Assembly: GCA_947307225.1 (NCBI GenBank)
Contig: CAMZIL010000004.1
Coordinates: forward strand, 1 to 64,000
Length of the DNA: 64,000 bases
Direction of reading: 5' to 3'
Origin: an uncultured Candidatus Saccharibacteria bacterium
Lineage (GTDB): Bacteria; Patescibacteriota; Saccharimonadia; Saccharimonadales; Saccharimonadaceae
The notes under the pieces were generated by a model. That model did no database searches. It was not told where the DNA came from and saw only the letters and a program-made list of their open reading frames with translations. The translations under genes were made by a program, and so were the position numbers. Shown piece by piece: positions 8,715-16,509 of the stretch (its first letter is position 1; each line of letters begins with the position of its first letter).

Positions 8715-10313
8715 ATGAAAACAAACACTAAATTCATTTTCGTGACCGGCGGCGTTATCTCTGGCGTCGGTAAAGGTATTATGGCGGCCAGTATTGGCGC
8801 CATTTTGAAGGCAAAGGGACTAAAGGTCTCGATGCAAAAATGTGACCCGTATCTAAACGTAGATGCTGGTCTTTTGAATCCACGCGAGCACGGTGAATGC
8901 TTCGTGACGCAGGACGGCGCTGAGACCGACTTGGATCTTGGGCACTATGAGCGCTTCCTCGACGAAGAGATGACCGGTAACTCGATCTGGACTTCTGGCA
9001 AGCTTTACAAGCGTTTGATTGATGCTGAGCGCGCCGGTGAGTTTGGCGGTAATACCGTTCAGCTCATTCCGCACGTGACGGGCATGATTCAGAAAACTTT
9101 CATTGAAAACGCAGAGCACTTCAAGTCTGACGTCCACATTGTTGAGATTGGTGGTACGGTCGGCGATATGGAAGGACAGCACTTCATCGAGGCGATTCGT
9201 GAGTTTGGCACGAAGGTTGGCCGCTCGAATTGTCTCTATGTCCATGTTTGCTATGTGCCTTGGCTATCCACTTCCGAGGAATTTAAGACAAAACCAGCAC
9301 AAAACTCTTTGCGTGATTTGCGCGAATTTGGCATTATCCCAGATATGGTCGTCGCACGCATGGACGTCGATAGAATCGTGAAGGCCCCACAGGTTGCACG
9401 TAAGCTTGCAACTTTCTGTGGCGTGAACGAAAACGCCGTCGTGTTGATGCCGGATGCGAAGTCCGTTTACGAGGTTCCGCTAAATGCCGTGAAGGGTGGC
9501 GTCTTGGCTCCACTCGAAGAGTTCATCGACCATGGCGATCCAGATATGACGCATTGGGAAAAGCTCGTCAAGCAGATTGAGTCGAATCCAAAGAAGGTCG
9601 TAAAGATCGGTCTCGTGGCGAAATACATCGACAACACTGACACTTATCTATCTGTGACTGAGGCGTTGAAGGCTGCAGCTTGGAATAATGACGTAAAGCT
9701 TGAGACGGTTTGGGTTAACGCTGAAGAGGCGACGATTCGCGACTTTGAGCAGGTTGATGGCATTGTAGTTCCTGGCGGCTTCGGCTCGCGTGGCGTTGAA
9801 GGCAAAATCGCAGCAGCAGAGTATTGCTTGCGCAATAACAAGCCTTACCTTGGCCTTTGCTTGGGCCTCCAGACGGCCGTGATTGCAGCGGCACGTATCG
9901 GCGGCATCGAAGGCGCAAACTCCGAGGAATTCGACGCGCCAGAAGGCAAGAATGTTGTTTACATCATGGAAGGCCAGAAGGGCAAGGAAAGCACCGGCGG
10001 CACGATGCGTCTCGGTGATTATCCAGCAAAGCTCGTAAAGGGTTCAAAGATTGCTGGTTTGTATGGATCAGAAGACGTTATTGAGCGCCATCGCCATCGC
10101 TATGAGGTCAACCAGAAGTTCCTCAAAGAGATTAATGCAGGTGGTTTGGTTGTGGCTGGTACTTCGCCGGATGGCTCGCTTGTCGAGTTCGTCGAGGCGC
10201 CAAATTGCGATTACTTTGTCGCAACTCAGGCACATCCAGAGTTCCGCTCGCGCCCATATCGTGCGCATCCGCTCTTTGATGGTTTGATCAAGGCTGCTGC
10301 CAATAGACAATAA
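8715..10313 (+). CDS. pyrG: CTP synthase
   Basis: Makes CTP from UTP, ATP and glutamine, the last step of pyrimidine nucleotide synthesis. The N-terminal synthetase domain starts with FIFVTGGVISGVGKG (P-loop) and contains QKCDPYLNVDAG and ETDLDLGHYERF. The C-terminal class I glutaminase domain has nucleophile Cys near residue 382 (GLCLGLQ) and a His-Glu pair in AHPEFRSRP. Length is 532 residues from the ATG at 8715, normal for the family. A GTG at 8706 is in frame but too close to the AAGGAGG (8698..8704); the ATG ten bases after that ribosome site fits better and matches the usual MKTxxIFVTGG beginning. It stands alone between a promoter and two terminators. Confidence 0.96.
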   Translation: MKTNTKFIFVTGGVISGVGKGIMAASIGAILKAKGLKVSMQKCDPYLNVDAGLLNPREHGECFVTQDGAETDLDLGHYERFLDEEMTGNSIWTSGKLYKRLIDAERAGEFGGNTVQLIPHVTGMIQKTFIENAEHFKSDVHIVEIGGTVGDMEGQHFIEAIREFGTKVGRSNCLYVHVCYVPWLSTSEEFKTKPAQNSLRDLREFGIIPDMVVARMDVDRIVKAPQVARKLATFCGVNENAVVLMPDAKSVYEVPLNAVKGGVLAPLEEFIDHGDPDMTHWEKLVKQIESNPKKVVKIGLVAKYIDNTDTYLSVTEALKAAAWNNDVKLETVWVNAEEATIRDFEQVDGIVVPGGFGSRGVEGKIAAAEYCLRNNKPYLGLCLGLQTAVIAAARIGGIEGANSEEFDAPEGKNVVYIMEGQKGKESTGGTMRLGDYPAKLVKGSKIAGLYGSEDVIERHRHRYEVNQKFLKEINAGGLVVAGTSPDGSLVEFVEAPNCDYFVATQAHPEFRSRPYRAHPLFDGLIKAAANRQ

Positions 10314-10332
10314 AAAATAAAATGGCATTGTA

Positions 10333-10362
10333 AAAGGGCGTCTCCTTGCGGGGGCGCCCTTT
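10333..10362 (+). terminator. terminator-like hairpin after pyrG
   Basis: AAAGGGCG pairs with CGCCCTTT around a GC-rich loop; the T run is short. It is followed within 30 bases by a second hairpin. Confidence 0.6.
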
Positions 10363-10386
10363 CATAGAAAGTTATAGAGGTATATC

Positions 10387-10410
10387 AATAAGGGCGTAAC
10401 CCTTATTTTT
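10387..10410 (+). terminator. second terminator after pyrG
   Basis: AATAAGGG-CGTAA-CCCTTATT followed by TTT. It lies directly beyond the stop codon of the convergent gene 10413..11060. Confidence 0.65.
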
Positions 10411-10412
10411 CG

Positions 10413-11060
10413 TTAAACCAGAGCCTGAAGTTCCGTGACGTAATTGATCACTGCTCTGGGACCTGTGTAGCCGGCTGCGGCAGCCTGCTCACTCAGGATT
10501 TTCATGGTTTCTTTGCCGGTTGAGGACATCTCTTCGAGGTCCTTTTCGGCTTTCTTTGCTGTTTCGTCAGCATAGAGGCGGTGGATGTTAGTTACTTCGG
10601 CTCCATCACGACGCGCTGTTCTGGTCTGGGTCTCGTGTACCTGTCCGAGAAGGAATTTCAGCCTTGCCGGATCTGTTGTTGAGAGTCCAAGCTTGGTCAG
10701 TGCTTCCGCTTTTCTTGCCAGCGTGTACGTGGCGACGGTTTCGCATTTCGGCTGCTTTTTGCGAGATTTCTTTGCCGTTTGTTCTGCTGCGGACAAATTA
10801 TTCTTCGCTTTTTTCTTGGTTGCCGGGGACTGTGCCCTGTGGGTGATCTCGTCATACTTGAGGTAGTCTTCGACTTTCTTCATGTTGTCTGAGATGATGA
10901 TCATGTCGCTGACTGTTTCGGGATCCAGCTTGGGGTTAACACCGCACATTTCGAGTGCGTGTCTTGCCTTGTCGCGTTCCTTCTTTTCCTCTTTCGAGAG
11001 ACCCTTGCGTCCGTCGAGTTCTGAGTACTTCTCCCACGCTTCTTTTGCCTTTTTTGCCAT
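10413..11060 (-). CDS. lysine-rich accessory protein of unknown function
   Basis: A 215-residue soluble protein beginning MAKKAKEAWEKYSEL. It is highly charged, with long helical, coiled-coil-like stretches (LSKEEKKERDKARHALEM; ADETAKKAEKDLEEM) and a very basic central part around residue 95 (KKSRKKQPKC). There is no signal peptide, membrane segment or known motif. The start follows TAGGAGG at good spacing. It has its own promoter (11133..11161), and a 6-bp stem-loop sits exactly at the predicted transcript 5' end, the style of the isolated unknown genes in this window. The basic composition could suit nucleic-acid binding, but that is only composition. Confidence 0.75.
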   Translation of the reverse strand: MAKKAKEAWEKYSELDGRKGLSKEEKKERDKARHALEMCGVNPKLDPETVSDMIIISDNMKKVEDYLKYDEITHRAQSPATKKKAKNNLSAAEQTAKKSRKKQPKCETVATYTLARKAEALTKLGLSTTDPARLKFLLGQVHETQTRTARRDGAEVTNIHRLYADETAKKAEKDLEEMSSTGKETMKILSEQAAAAGYTGPRAVINYVTELQALV

Positions 11061-11108
11061 GTTTATACCTCCTAAGCTACATGGGTGCTTGTGCGCACCA
11101 CAAAATTT

Positions 11109-11161
11109 TACCGCATATAAGCGATAGGATTTATTATAGCACAGTTTTTACTAAAAAGCAA
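11109..11161 (-). promoter_or_regulatory. promoter and 5'-terminal hairpin of the lysine-rich gene
   Basis: TTGCTT (11161..11156), 17-base spacer, TATAAT (11138..11133). The predicted start, 11126, is the first base of the stem TATCGC-TTATAT-GCGGTA (11126..11109). A second small hairpin (GGTGC/GCACC) lies between it and the ribosome site. Confidence 0.7.
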
Positions 11162-11197
11162 GTGGTTATTCAAAAATGTGATAAAATATAGGTAATT

Positions 11198-12877
11198 ATG
11201 GATAGTTTGAAAGCAAAAATTTCTGAAGTTATAAAGAAGCTTTACGGCGTAGAGGTGCCGGTAGAGTTTGCGCCGGTGCCGGCTGAAATCGAGGGCGATT
11301 ATTCGTGTAATGTTGCGATGCGTCTTGCAAAAGCGGCAGGGAAAGCGCCGCGCGATATCGCTGCAGAAATTATTGCTGAGCTTCCGACGGACTACGAATA
11401 TACCGTGGCCGGCCCTGGCTTTATTAATATCGCCGTGTCTGGCAAGGCGTTGGCAGGGCAGCTAAGCGCGGCTTGGACCGATGATTATGGCTACAATCAA
11501 TCCGGCGCGGGCAAGACTGCAGTTTCGGAATTTCCGAGCACGAACATGGCGAAGCCGTATTCGGTTGGTCATTTGCGCCCCGGTACACAAGGTTGGGCGG
11601 CAAAGCGCATTCTCGAGGCGAACGGCTGGAAGGTGATTACTGACAACCACCTCGGCGATGCTGGTACACCGTTTGGTATTTGGGCGACTGGCTTCAAACG
11701 TTCCGGCAAATCAATTGATGAGGTGACGATTTACGACCTCGGTGAGATTTATATTCAGATGAAGGCCGATATGAAGGCCGAGGAAGCCGCGGGCGAGCAT
11801 GCTTTGGCGGATTCCGCACAGGATTGGCTGTTGAAACTCGAGGCGGGCGATGCTGAGGCAACGGAGCTTTCAGAGCGCTTTAATAAGATTTCGCTCGACC
11901 ATATTCATGGCGTGATGAAGCGCATGAATCTTTCGACGGATTATGAGCTCGGCGAGAGCTTCTTTGTGGAGCGCGGCAAGGCTTTGGTTCAGAAATATCT
12001 TGATGAGGGTGTGTTTGTAAAGAACGAGGACGGCTCGGTGATCTGTCCGCTGGATGAGTTTGGCATTGAGGTGCCGATGCTCGTTTTGAAGAGCAATGGC
12101 GCGGCTTTGTATGCGACGACGGACTTGGGTTGTTTGGATTATCGCCTCCACGAATGGAAGGCGGACCGCTTGATTTATGCGGTTGGTGCAGAGCAGAAAT
12201 TCTATTTTGAGCAGCTCTTTGCAGTGGCAAAGAAACTTGGCTGGAATGCCGAGATGCAGCATGTTTGGTTCGGTACGATTGATCAGGTCGGCCCAGATGG
12301 CAAACGCGAAAAGATGTCTTCTAGGAAGGGCGTAGTGCTGCTAGAAGCGATGCTCGACGATGCGGAAAAGCGCGTGCGCGAGAACTTTGCCGAGGCGGAG
12401 CTGGCCGATGAAGACGTGCGCCGCATTGCGACGGGCGCGATCAAGTATTCTGATTTTATTGCGGACCGCAAAACTGGTATTTTGTACGATCCGGACAAGA
12501 TTTTTGCGCTCACCGGTCAGTCTGGCCCATTCTGTCAGTATGCATGTGTGCGTATGCGCAGAATTCTAGAGAAGAATGCCGATTTTGCGGGTGCGGATTT
12601 CGGCGATTATGACTTTGCGGCAGAGAAGGGCGTTTTGCAGAAATTGCTAGAATTTCCAGCGCTTGTTGCAGGCGTGGCAGAGAATTTGGAAGCACACCGC
12701 ATCGCTGGTTATTGTTTCGAGCTCGCACAAGAGATGAACCGCTACTATGAGAATGCGCCAATTTCGACGGCCGAGCCAGCTACGAAGGCGGCTCGCCTAT
12801 GGTTGGTTGCGCGCGCGGCGACGGTTTTGGAACGTGGCCTAGATCTGCTCGGTATCGAGATTCCAGAGAAGATGTAA
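11198..12877 (+). CDS. argS: arginyl-tRNA synthetase
   Basis: Attaches arginine to tRNA-Arg. The N-terminal domain (residues 1-100) is followed by the class I signature as SVGHLRPG near residue 122, preceded by FPSTNMAKPY; the second signature is KMSSRKG near residue 371. A C-terminal DALR-type helical domain ends the protein (PATKAARLWLVARAATVLERGLDLLGIEIPEKM region). Length is 559 residues, typical. The ATG is ten bases after a TAAAAT box with no clear ribosome site, so the leader is minimal or absent. It is preceded by the divergent lysine-rich gene. Confidence 0.95.
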   Translation: MDSLKAKISEVIKKLYGVEVPVEFAPVPAEIEGDYSCNVAMRLAKAAGKAPRDIAAEIIAELPTDYEYTVAGPGFINIAVSGKALAGQLSAAWTDDYGYNQSGAGKTAVSEFPSTNMAKPYSVGHLRPGTQGWAAKRILEANGWKVITDNHLGDAGTPFGIWATGFKRSGKSIDEVTIYDLGEIYIQMKADMKAEEAAGEHALADSAQDWLLKLEAGDAEATELSERFNKISLDHIHGVMKRMNLSTDYELGESFFVERGKALVQKYLDEGVFVKNEDGSVICPLDEFGIEVPMLVLKSNGAALYATTDLGCLDYRLHEWKADRLIYAVGAEQKFYFEQLFAVAKKLGWNAEMQHVWFGTIDQVGPDGKREKMSSRKGVVLLEAMLDDAEKRVRENFAEAELADEDVRRIATGAIKYSDFIADRKTGILYDPDKIFALTGQSGPFCQYACVRMRRILEKNADFAGADFGDYDFAAEKGVLQKLLEFPALVAGVAENLEAHRIAGYCFELAQEMNRYYENAPISTAEPATKAARLWLVARAATVLERGLDLLGIEIPEKM

Positions 12878-12889
12878 GCATAAGCCAGC

Positions 12890-12945
12890 TTGACAAAAGA
12901 GGTCATCTGTGATATAATGGAAGGGTAGCCTAGTTTTATATTAGG
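12890..12945 (+). promoter_or_regulatory. promoter and 5'-terminal hairpin of gene 13113
   Basis: Perfect TTGACA (12890..12895), 17-base spacer, TATAAT (12913..12918) with TGTG before it. From about the predicted start, AGCCTA (from 12927) pairs with TAGGTT across a short loop. Confidence 0.75.
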
Positions 12946-12996
12946 TTGCAGTACTTTTATTTTTTTGGAACTAAGTCGTTAACTTTAGCATAAGTT

Positions 12997-13094
12997 TTCG
13001 GGTTAGTTTTCTGCAGCTGGGAGCGGAAAACTAGCCCGAAGACAAGCAAAACCGCGCTTGTCCTCTCGGGGTAGAAAATATTGCCCAGAAGGGC
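12997..13094 (+). promoter_or_regulatory. structured 5' leader with three hairpins
   Basis: The leader of gene 13113 is about 190 bases. A 15-bp stem with one G-U pair joins 12997..13011 to 13026..13040 (core CGGGTTAGTTTTC with GAAAACTAGCCCG). Next, GACAAGC (13041..13047) pairs with GCTTGTC (13056..13062), and GCCC-AGAA-GGGC (13083..13094) sits just before the ribosome site. It may be a regulatory leader or a processed small RNA. No known riboswitch signature was recognised. Confidence 0.6.
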
Positions 13095-13112
13095 GAGAAA
13101 GAGGTGTAGATA

Positions 13113-13601
13113 ATGTTAAAATACGGTTTATTCAAAGCGGTTAATGGGGAAGATGAGGAAGTCCTTGAGTTTCAGCCTGATTCGTTTCCGACGATGACAG
13201 TTGAGCCGAACCAGAAGTATCAGGATCGTGCGGTCGCCGATGAAATGGGGATTCGCAATGAGCTTGGTATGGCTGGCGGCGGAGTAAGAGTTGCTCGCAA
13301 TGACGAAGAGCTGGAAGCGCTTCCGGAGGAGGCTTATAACTCCGAAGAAGAGCGTTTACTCGACGAGTTGGCGGATGCCTGGCTTCGTGGCGAGGTGCTG
13401 GGAGTTTGTATTCCGGCTTCCGCAACCGATGCTCAGGACTTTTCCGCAATGGTATCGGACTTGCTCGCTGCAAAAACAGAGGAGGAGTTCGACCTTGTTT
13501 TGTCTTGCTATGGCAATCCGATGGAGCGCAGCTCTATCAAGAAGTTTGTCGAATACAAGATTCAGCAGGAGAAGGAGAAGAAAGTCGCCGAGAGCGCTTA
13601 A
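13113..13601 (+). CDS. acidic accessory protein of unknown function
   Basis: A 162-residue soluble protein beginning MLKYGLFKAVNGEDEEVLEF. It is strongly acidic in the middle (NDEELEALPEEAYNSEEERL) with a basic, helical tail (EYKIQQEKEKKVAESA). There is no signal peptide, membrane segment or known motif. The start follows AGAGGTG. It stands alone: strong promoter at 12890, long structured leader, and a strong terminator at 13635. It belongs by architecture to the same class as 10413..11060, although the proteins show no clear similarity by eye. Confidence 0.78.
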   Translation: MLKYGLFKAVNGEDEEVLEFQPDSFPTMTVEPNQKYQDRAVADEMGIRNELGMAGGGVRVARNDEELEALPEEAYNSEEERLLDELADAWLRGEVLGVCIPASATDAQDFSAMVSDLLAAKTEEEFDLVLSCYGNPMERSSIKKFVEYKIQQEKEKKVAESA

Positions 13602-13634
13602 CTTCATAATCGCAAAAACAGTTCCAAAAAAAGA

Positions 13635-13669
13635 ACCCCGGGACATATTTGTTCCGGGGTATCTTTTTT
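13635..13669 (+). terminator. Rho-independent terminator
   Basis: ACCCCGG (13635..13641) pairs with CCGGGGT (13654..13660), followed by a run of seven T. It ends gene 13113. Confidence 0.85.
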
Positions 13670-13678
13670 TGATTGCCT

Positions 13679-14317
13679 TTAGTCTTCTGGGCGCTTTATT
13701 TCCACGATCTTTGTTGCGGAGTTGTTGCGAGCGATGACGGCTTCTTCTAGCGTCGTCATAATGATTTCGTCCGCTTTGTCAGCTCTGCCGAGCTCGGAAT
13801 CGTAGGGAAGATAACGGAATGATGCTTCCCATAGATCCTTGTCGATTTCGCTGTTAATCATGGCGAAGGCGTACACCACAAAGGCGGCTAATTTTAAGCC
13901 TTTCTTTGCTGTGCCTTCATTGTCGTACCAGCCGCAGCCGAACACGCCGTCTACGCTTTTGACGAAAACTGCGTTATAGCAGTCCCTTCGCTCTTGGTAG
14001 ATGTCTCTTGGAACTTTTATGGCGTCTTTGGCCGCTGGGGCAGCTTGGTCAATCATGCATAGCAATGTTTTCTGGTTCTCTGTGAGCTCCTTGAGCTTCG
14101 ACGGGGTTATGGTGCCGTCCGGTTCGGTGGGCACATAACCGCGCATTAGCTCAGCGACGGAGCCGTCCTGCTTGTAGTGCTTGACAACGAACAGATCCGT
14201 GCCAATACTGCGTGAGTGCTCAAAGTAAGCACCGATAGTCCGCGGTAGGACCTGATTGTATCCATCGACCTTCTTGAAAGAGAAGCCCGGTGGAATAATT
14301 TGGTAAAGCTTTGCCAA
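13679..14317 (-). CDS. accessory protein of unknown function, TTG start
   Basis: A 212-residue soluble protein read as MAKLYQIIPPGFSFKKVDG. The TTG at 14317 lies 8 bases after GGGAGG, whereas the in-frame ATG at 14374 has no ribosome site and is buried in a 5' hairpin, so the TTG is preferred. Visible features are a Cys/Gly/Trp patch (VFGCGWYDNEG) near residue 125 and a hydrophobic helix GLKLAAFVVYAFAMI that is probably internal. No known family was recognised. It shares a divergent, interleaved promoter region with mscL and follows the stem-loop-plus-GGAGG style of the other isolated genes. Confidence 0.72.
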   Translation of the reverse strand: MAKLYQIIPPGFSFKKVDGYNQVLPRTIGAYFEHSRSIGTDLFVVKHYKQDGSVAELMRGYVPTEPDGTITPSKLKELTENQKTLLCMIDQAAPAAKDAIKVPRDIYQERRDCYNAVFVKSVDGVFGCGWYDNEGTAKKGLKLAAFVVYAFAMINSEIDKDLWEASFRYLPYDSELGRADKADEIIMTTLEEAVIARNNSATKIVEIKRPED

Positions 14318-14368
14318 TGCCAACACCTCCCTTTCTCTCTGTGTTTTGGCAACCTTTAAAGGTCGAAA

Positions 14369-14435
14369 AATCATCGCGATAAAGATTTGCGATGATTATC
14401 ATTGCCATTATAGCACAGATTGCTAAAAATGTCAA
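14369..14435 (-). promoter_or_regulatory. promoter and 5'-terminal hairpin of gene 13679..14317
   Basis: Perfect TTGACA (14435..14430), 17-base spacer, TATAAT (14412..14407). About two bases after the predicted start, AATCATCGC (14397..14389) pairs perfectly with GCGATGATT (14377..14369), followed by U residues, so it could act as an attenuator or as a protective 5' stem. Confidence 0.75.
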
Positions 14436-14448
14436 GATTTGTTATAGT
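14420..14448 (+). promoter_or_regulatory. promoter of mscL-orn
   Basis: TTGCTA (14420..14425), 17-base spacer, TATAGT (14443..14448). It is interleaved with the minus-strand promoter at 14407..14435, so polymerase can occupy only one of the two at a time. Confidence 0.6.
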
Positions 14449-14475
14449 GAAATTAAGTTTAAACAAGGGAAGAAT

Positions 14476-14871
14476 ATGGCTGAAAAAGCAAAGAAAGTCG
14501 AAGAAAAACCGGCTGGTGCAACTTCGAAGGTTAAAGGTATTGCGAAGGCAGGCCTCGGCAAGGCAAAGAACCATGGCGGCGGCTTCATGCAGTTCATTCG
14601 CGAGCAGAACATCGTTGGTCTCGCAGTAGGCTTGGTACTTGGTACTCACGCTGGCGCATTGGTCAACTCGCTCATCAATAACGTTTTCATGCCACCAATT
14701 GGCCTTCTCCTCGGTTCTACCGAAGGTTTGAAGGGCTGGACGATCGCTCTTGGCGATACTGGTGCAGTTTTGTCACTCGGTGCCTTCCTTAACGATTTGA
14801 TCAACTTTATCATCTTGGCACTTGTTATCTATATCGTTATTAAAGCTTTGAAGCTCGACGTCAAAAAATAA
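14476..14871 (+). CDS. mscL: large-conductance mechanosensitive channel
   Basis: A 131-residue inner-membrane channel that opens under membrane tension to release solutes after osmotic down-shock. After a basic N-terminal extension of about 38 residues comes the MscL core: FIREQNIVGLAVGLVLGTHAG (first membrane helix), NNVFMPPIGLLLG, and a second helix FLNDLINFIILALVIYIVI followed by the short tail KALKLDVKK. The extension is longer than in classical MscL. The ATG at 14476 follows AAGGGAAGA; an upstream in-frame start at 14392 lies before the promoter and is rejected. The stop codon overlaps the orn start by one base, so the two are one operon. Confidence 0.85.
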   Translation: MAEKAKKVEEKPAGATSKVKGIAKAGLGKAKNHGGGFMQFIREQNIVGLAVGLVLGTHAGALVNSLINNVFMPPIGLLLGSTEGLKGWTIALGDTGAVLSLGAFLNDLINFIILALVIYIVIKALKLDVKK

Positions 14872-15410
14872 TGACGGCGAAAAAAGAAAAATCGATGTTG
14901 CTCTGGATTGACCTCGAAATGACGGGGTTGTCTCCGGTGCACGACAGAATTCTTGAGGTTGCGGCGATTATTACCGATTGGGACCTTGAGGAAAAAGCAA
15001 CCTATACAGGCATCGTGAAGGTTTCAGACGAAATCATTGCGAAGCGTATGGTTGGCGAATTCTGGGAGAAAAACAAAGCTTCCTACGATGGCTTAGTGGC
15101 GCAGAATGCGAATGGTAAGCCAGCAGCGACGATTGAAAAAGAGCTCTTGGACTTCGTGTCTGAGAACTGTGGCGACGCCGTAGTTTATCTCGCTGGTAAT
15201 TCGATTCACCAGGATCAGAAATTTATTGAACGCGAATGGCCGACGCTAAATGCGCGTTTGCATTACCGTCAGTTGGACGTGTCGGCGTGGAAGGTGTATT
15301 TCGAGAATGCTTTGGGGCAGAAGTTCCTAAAGCCAGAAAATCACCGTGCGCTCGATGATATTCGTGGCAGTATTGAGGAATTGAAATGGTATCTGAAGAA
15401 GCTATCATAG
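14871..15410 (+). CDS. orn: oligoribonuclease
   Basis: A 3'-5' exonuclease that degrades two- to five-base RNA fragments, finishing mRNA decay. DEDDh signature: IDLEMTG (Asp14, Glu16), GNSIHQDQKFI and HRALDDI. Length is 179 residues, as in Escherichia coli Orn. Translation is coupled to mscL (TAATG overlap), and it overlaps the following YjbR-like gene by 25 bases. Having the small-fragment nuclease in an operon with MscL is probably an economy of the small genome rather than a functional link. Confidence 0.94.
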   Translation: MTAKKEKSMLLWIDLEMTGLSPVHDRILEVAAIITDWDLEEKATYTGIVKVSDEIIAKRMVGEFWEKNKASYDGLVAQNANGKPAATIEKELLDFVSENCGDAVVYLAGNSIHQDQKFIEREWPTLNARLHYRQLDVSAWKVYFENALGQKFLKPENHRALDDIRGSIEELKWYLKKLS

Positions 15411-15697
15411 AATATCTCGGTCGTTTCGACGACATTGCGGAACGCTCCGAAAAAGGTTGGCGCATTTTCGAGCGCGGCGAGAAGATTTTCCTCTGCGTTG
15501 AACAGGGCAAAACGCCGGTGCGCTTGGAGCTCCGCTGCGATAGAAAGCTAGGGCAGACTTTGCAGGGGCGCTACGAGAGCGTGATGGAAAGCCGCGCTTT
15601 GGGCCGCAACGGTATTGAGATTATTTGTTCTGGACAATTAACCGACGACGAGGTCTTCGACTTGATTCGTCACGCCTACGAAGTTTCAGCAGAATAA
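15386..15697 (+). CDS. MmcQ/YjbR-like protein
   Basis: A 103-residue protein. The stretches GEKIFLCVEQGK, RLELRCD and the ending LTDDEVFDLIRHAYE match the general pattern of the MmcQ/YjbR (DUF419) fold, small CyaY-like proteins sometimes linked to DNA binding; function is unproven. It begins inside the last codons of orn (25-base overlap) and ends at a strong bidirectional terminator, so it is the last gene of the mscL-orn operon. Confidence 0.65.
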   Translation: MVSEEAIIEYLGRFDDIAERSEKGWRIFERGEKIFLCVEQGKTPVRLELRCDRKLGQTLQGRYESVMESRALGRNGIEIICSGQLTDDEVFDLIRHAYEVSAE

Positions 15698-15730
15698 AAA
15701 ATATCTCCTCTTTGCCGAGGAGATATTTTT
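15697..15730. terminator. bidirectional terminator
   Basis: AAAAATATCTCCTC-TTTGCC-GAGGAGATATTTTT, a 14-bp stem with A and T runs on both sides. It serves the mscL-orn operon (plus) and gene 15731..16342 (minus). Confidence 0.88.
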
Positions 15731-16342
15731 TTATTTATTGCCGTTGTATTTCCTGAACTGCTCTTGCAGGGCGTTAAGGTCGTTAGTGGACTGGTCGAGC
15801 ACGCCGGCGAATTCTTCGTTTGGCGTCTTGGCGCGAGCCTCTGCCTCGATAGCGAGAAGGAGGGTAATCTGATGGTAGGCCTTGGCGGCGTAAGTCTGAT
15901 CGATGGTGCCCATGAGCGCGGCGTCCTCGAAGCTGCCGTTGAGTTCGCTGAGGTTGCCGTCATTTTCGCTTTGGACCTCTTCGGAGATTTCGTCTGGATT
16001 GATACCGATGCTCTCAGTCATGCCGGAAAGGCTGATGTTGGTCGACTTTAGGGAAGAAAGCATAGTCTGTGCATAAGAGCGGAGATCGGAATCTTTGACC
16101 TTGTCGAGATACATCCTGAATGGGCTTTCCTCACTGGCGAGGGAAGCGATGCGGAGATATGCGCGTTCGTAAGACTGGGTTACTTTTTTGTTGCTACCGC
16201 TGATAACGCTGCCAACGATAAAGATAGTAATTAACATCATGACGCCAGCAACAAGAAGCTTAATAAGCATCGGGGAAAGAACTGGTCCCGTTTTTACTTT
16301 TTGTTTTACGGCAATTTGATCAAGATAGGCTTTGTTATCCAT
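15731..16342 (-). CDS. single-pass membrane protein of unknown function
   Basis: A 203-residue protein with a short cytoplasmic N-terminus, one membrane segment (residues 26-48, LIKLLVAGVMMLITIFIVG) and a helical extracytoplasmic domain rich in Ser, Glu and Ala. No known family was recognised. TATAAT (16354..16349) ends six bases before the ATG, so the mRNA should begin at the start codon (leaderless). It is divergent from dnaG across a large inverted repeat (16361..16480). Confidence 0.75.
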   Translation of the reverse strand: MDNKAYLDQIAVKQKVKTGPVLSPMLIKLLVAGVMMLITIFIVGSVISGSNKKVTQSYERAYLRIASLASEESPFRMYLDKVKDSDLRSYAQTMLSSLKSTNISLSGMTESIGINPDEISEEVQSENDGNLSELNGSFEDAALMGTIDQTYAAKAYHQITLLLAIEAEARAKTPNEEFAGVLDQSTNDLNALQEQFRKYNGNK

Positions 16343-16360
16343 GACGACATTATACCATAA

Positions 16361-16480
16361 GCGGTATTTTTTTATATATCGTTTAGAAGCGACGTTCGCT
16401 CGGCCCGTCGTTACGGGCGAGCGCCGTCTCGCACTCGCCTCGTCGGCTCCGTATGTTCTAAAGATATATAAAAATACCGC
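16361..16480. repeat. 120-bp inverted-repeat element with GC-rich core
   Basis: The AT-rich arms 16361..16388 and 16456..16480 are inverted copies (about 25 bp, three extra bases on the left). The core holds a second hairpin, CGCTCG-g-CCCGT-CGTT-ACGGG-CGAGCG (16397..16423). It lies between two divergent leaderless genes, where no terminator is needed. It could be a small palindromic mobile element remnant or a structured RNA. Confidence 0.6.
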
Positions 16481-16509
16481 CTAAGATATAGAGGTGCTAT
16501 AATTGTAGT

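Noticed and set aside
16397-16423. The GC-rich hairpin as a terminator
   Set aside because: Both flanking genes are transcribed away from it and no T run follows on either strand.
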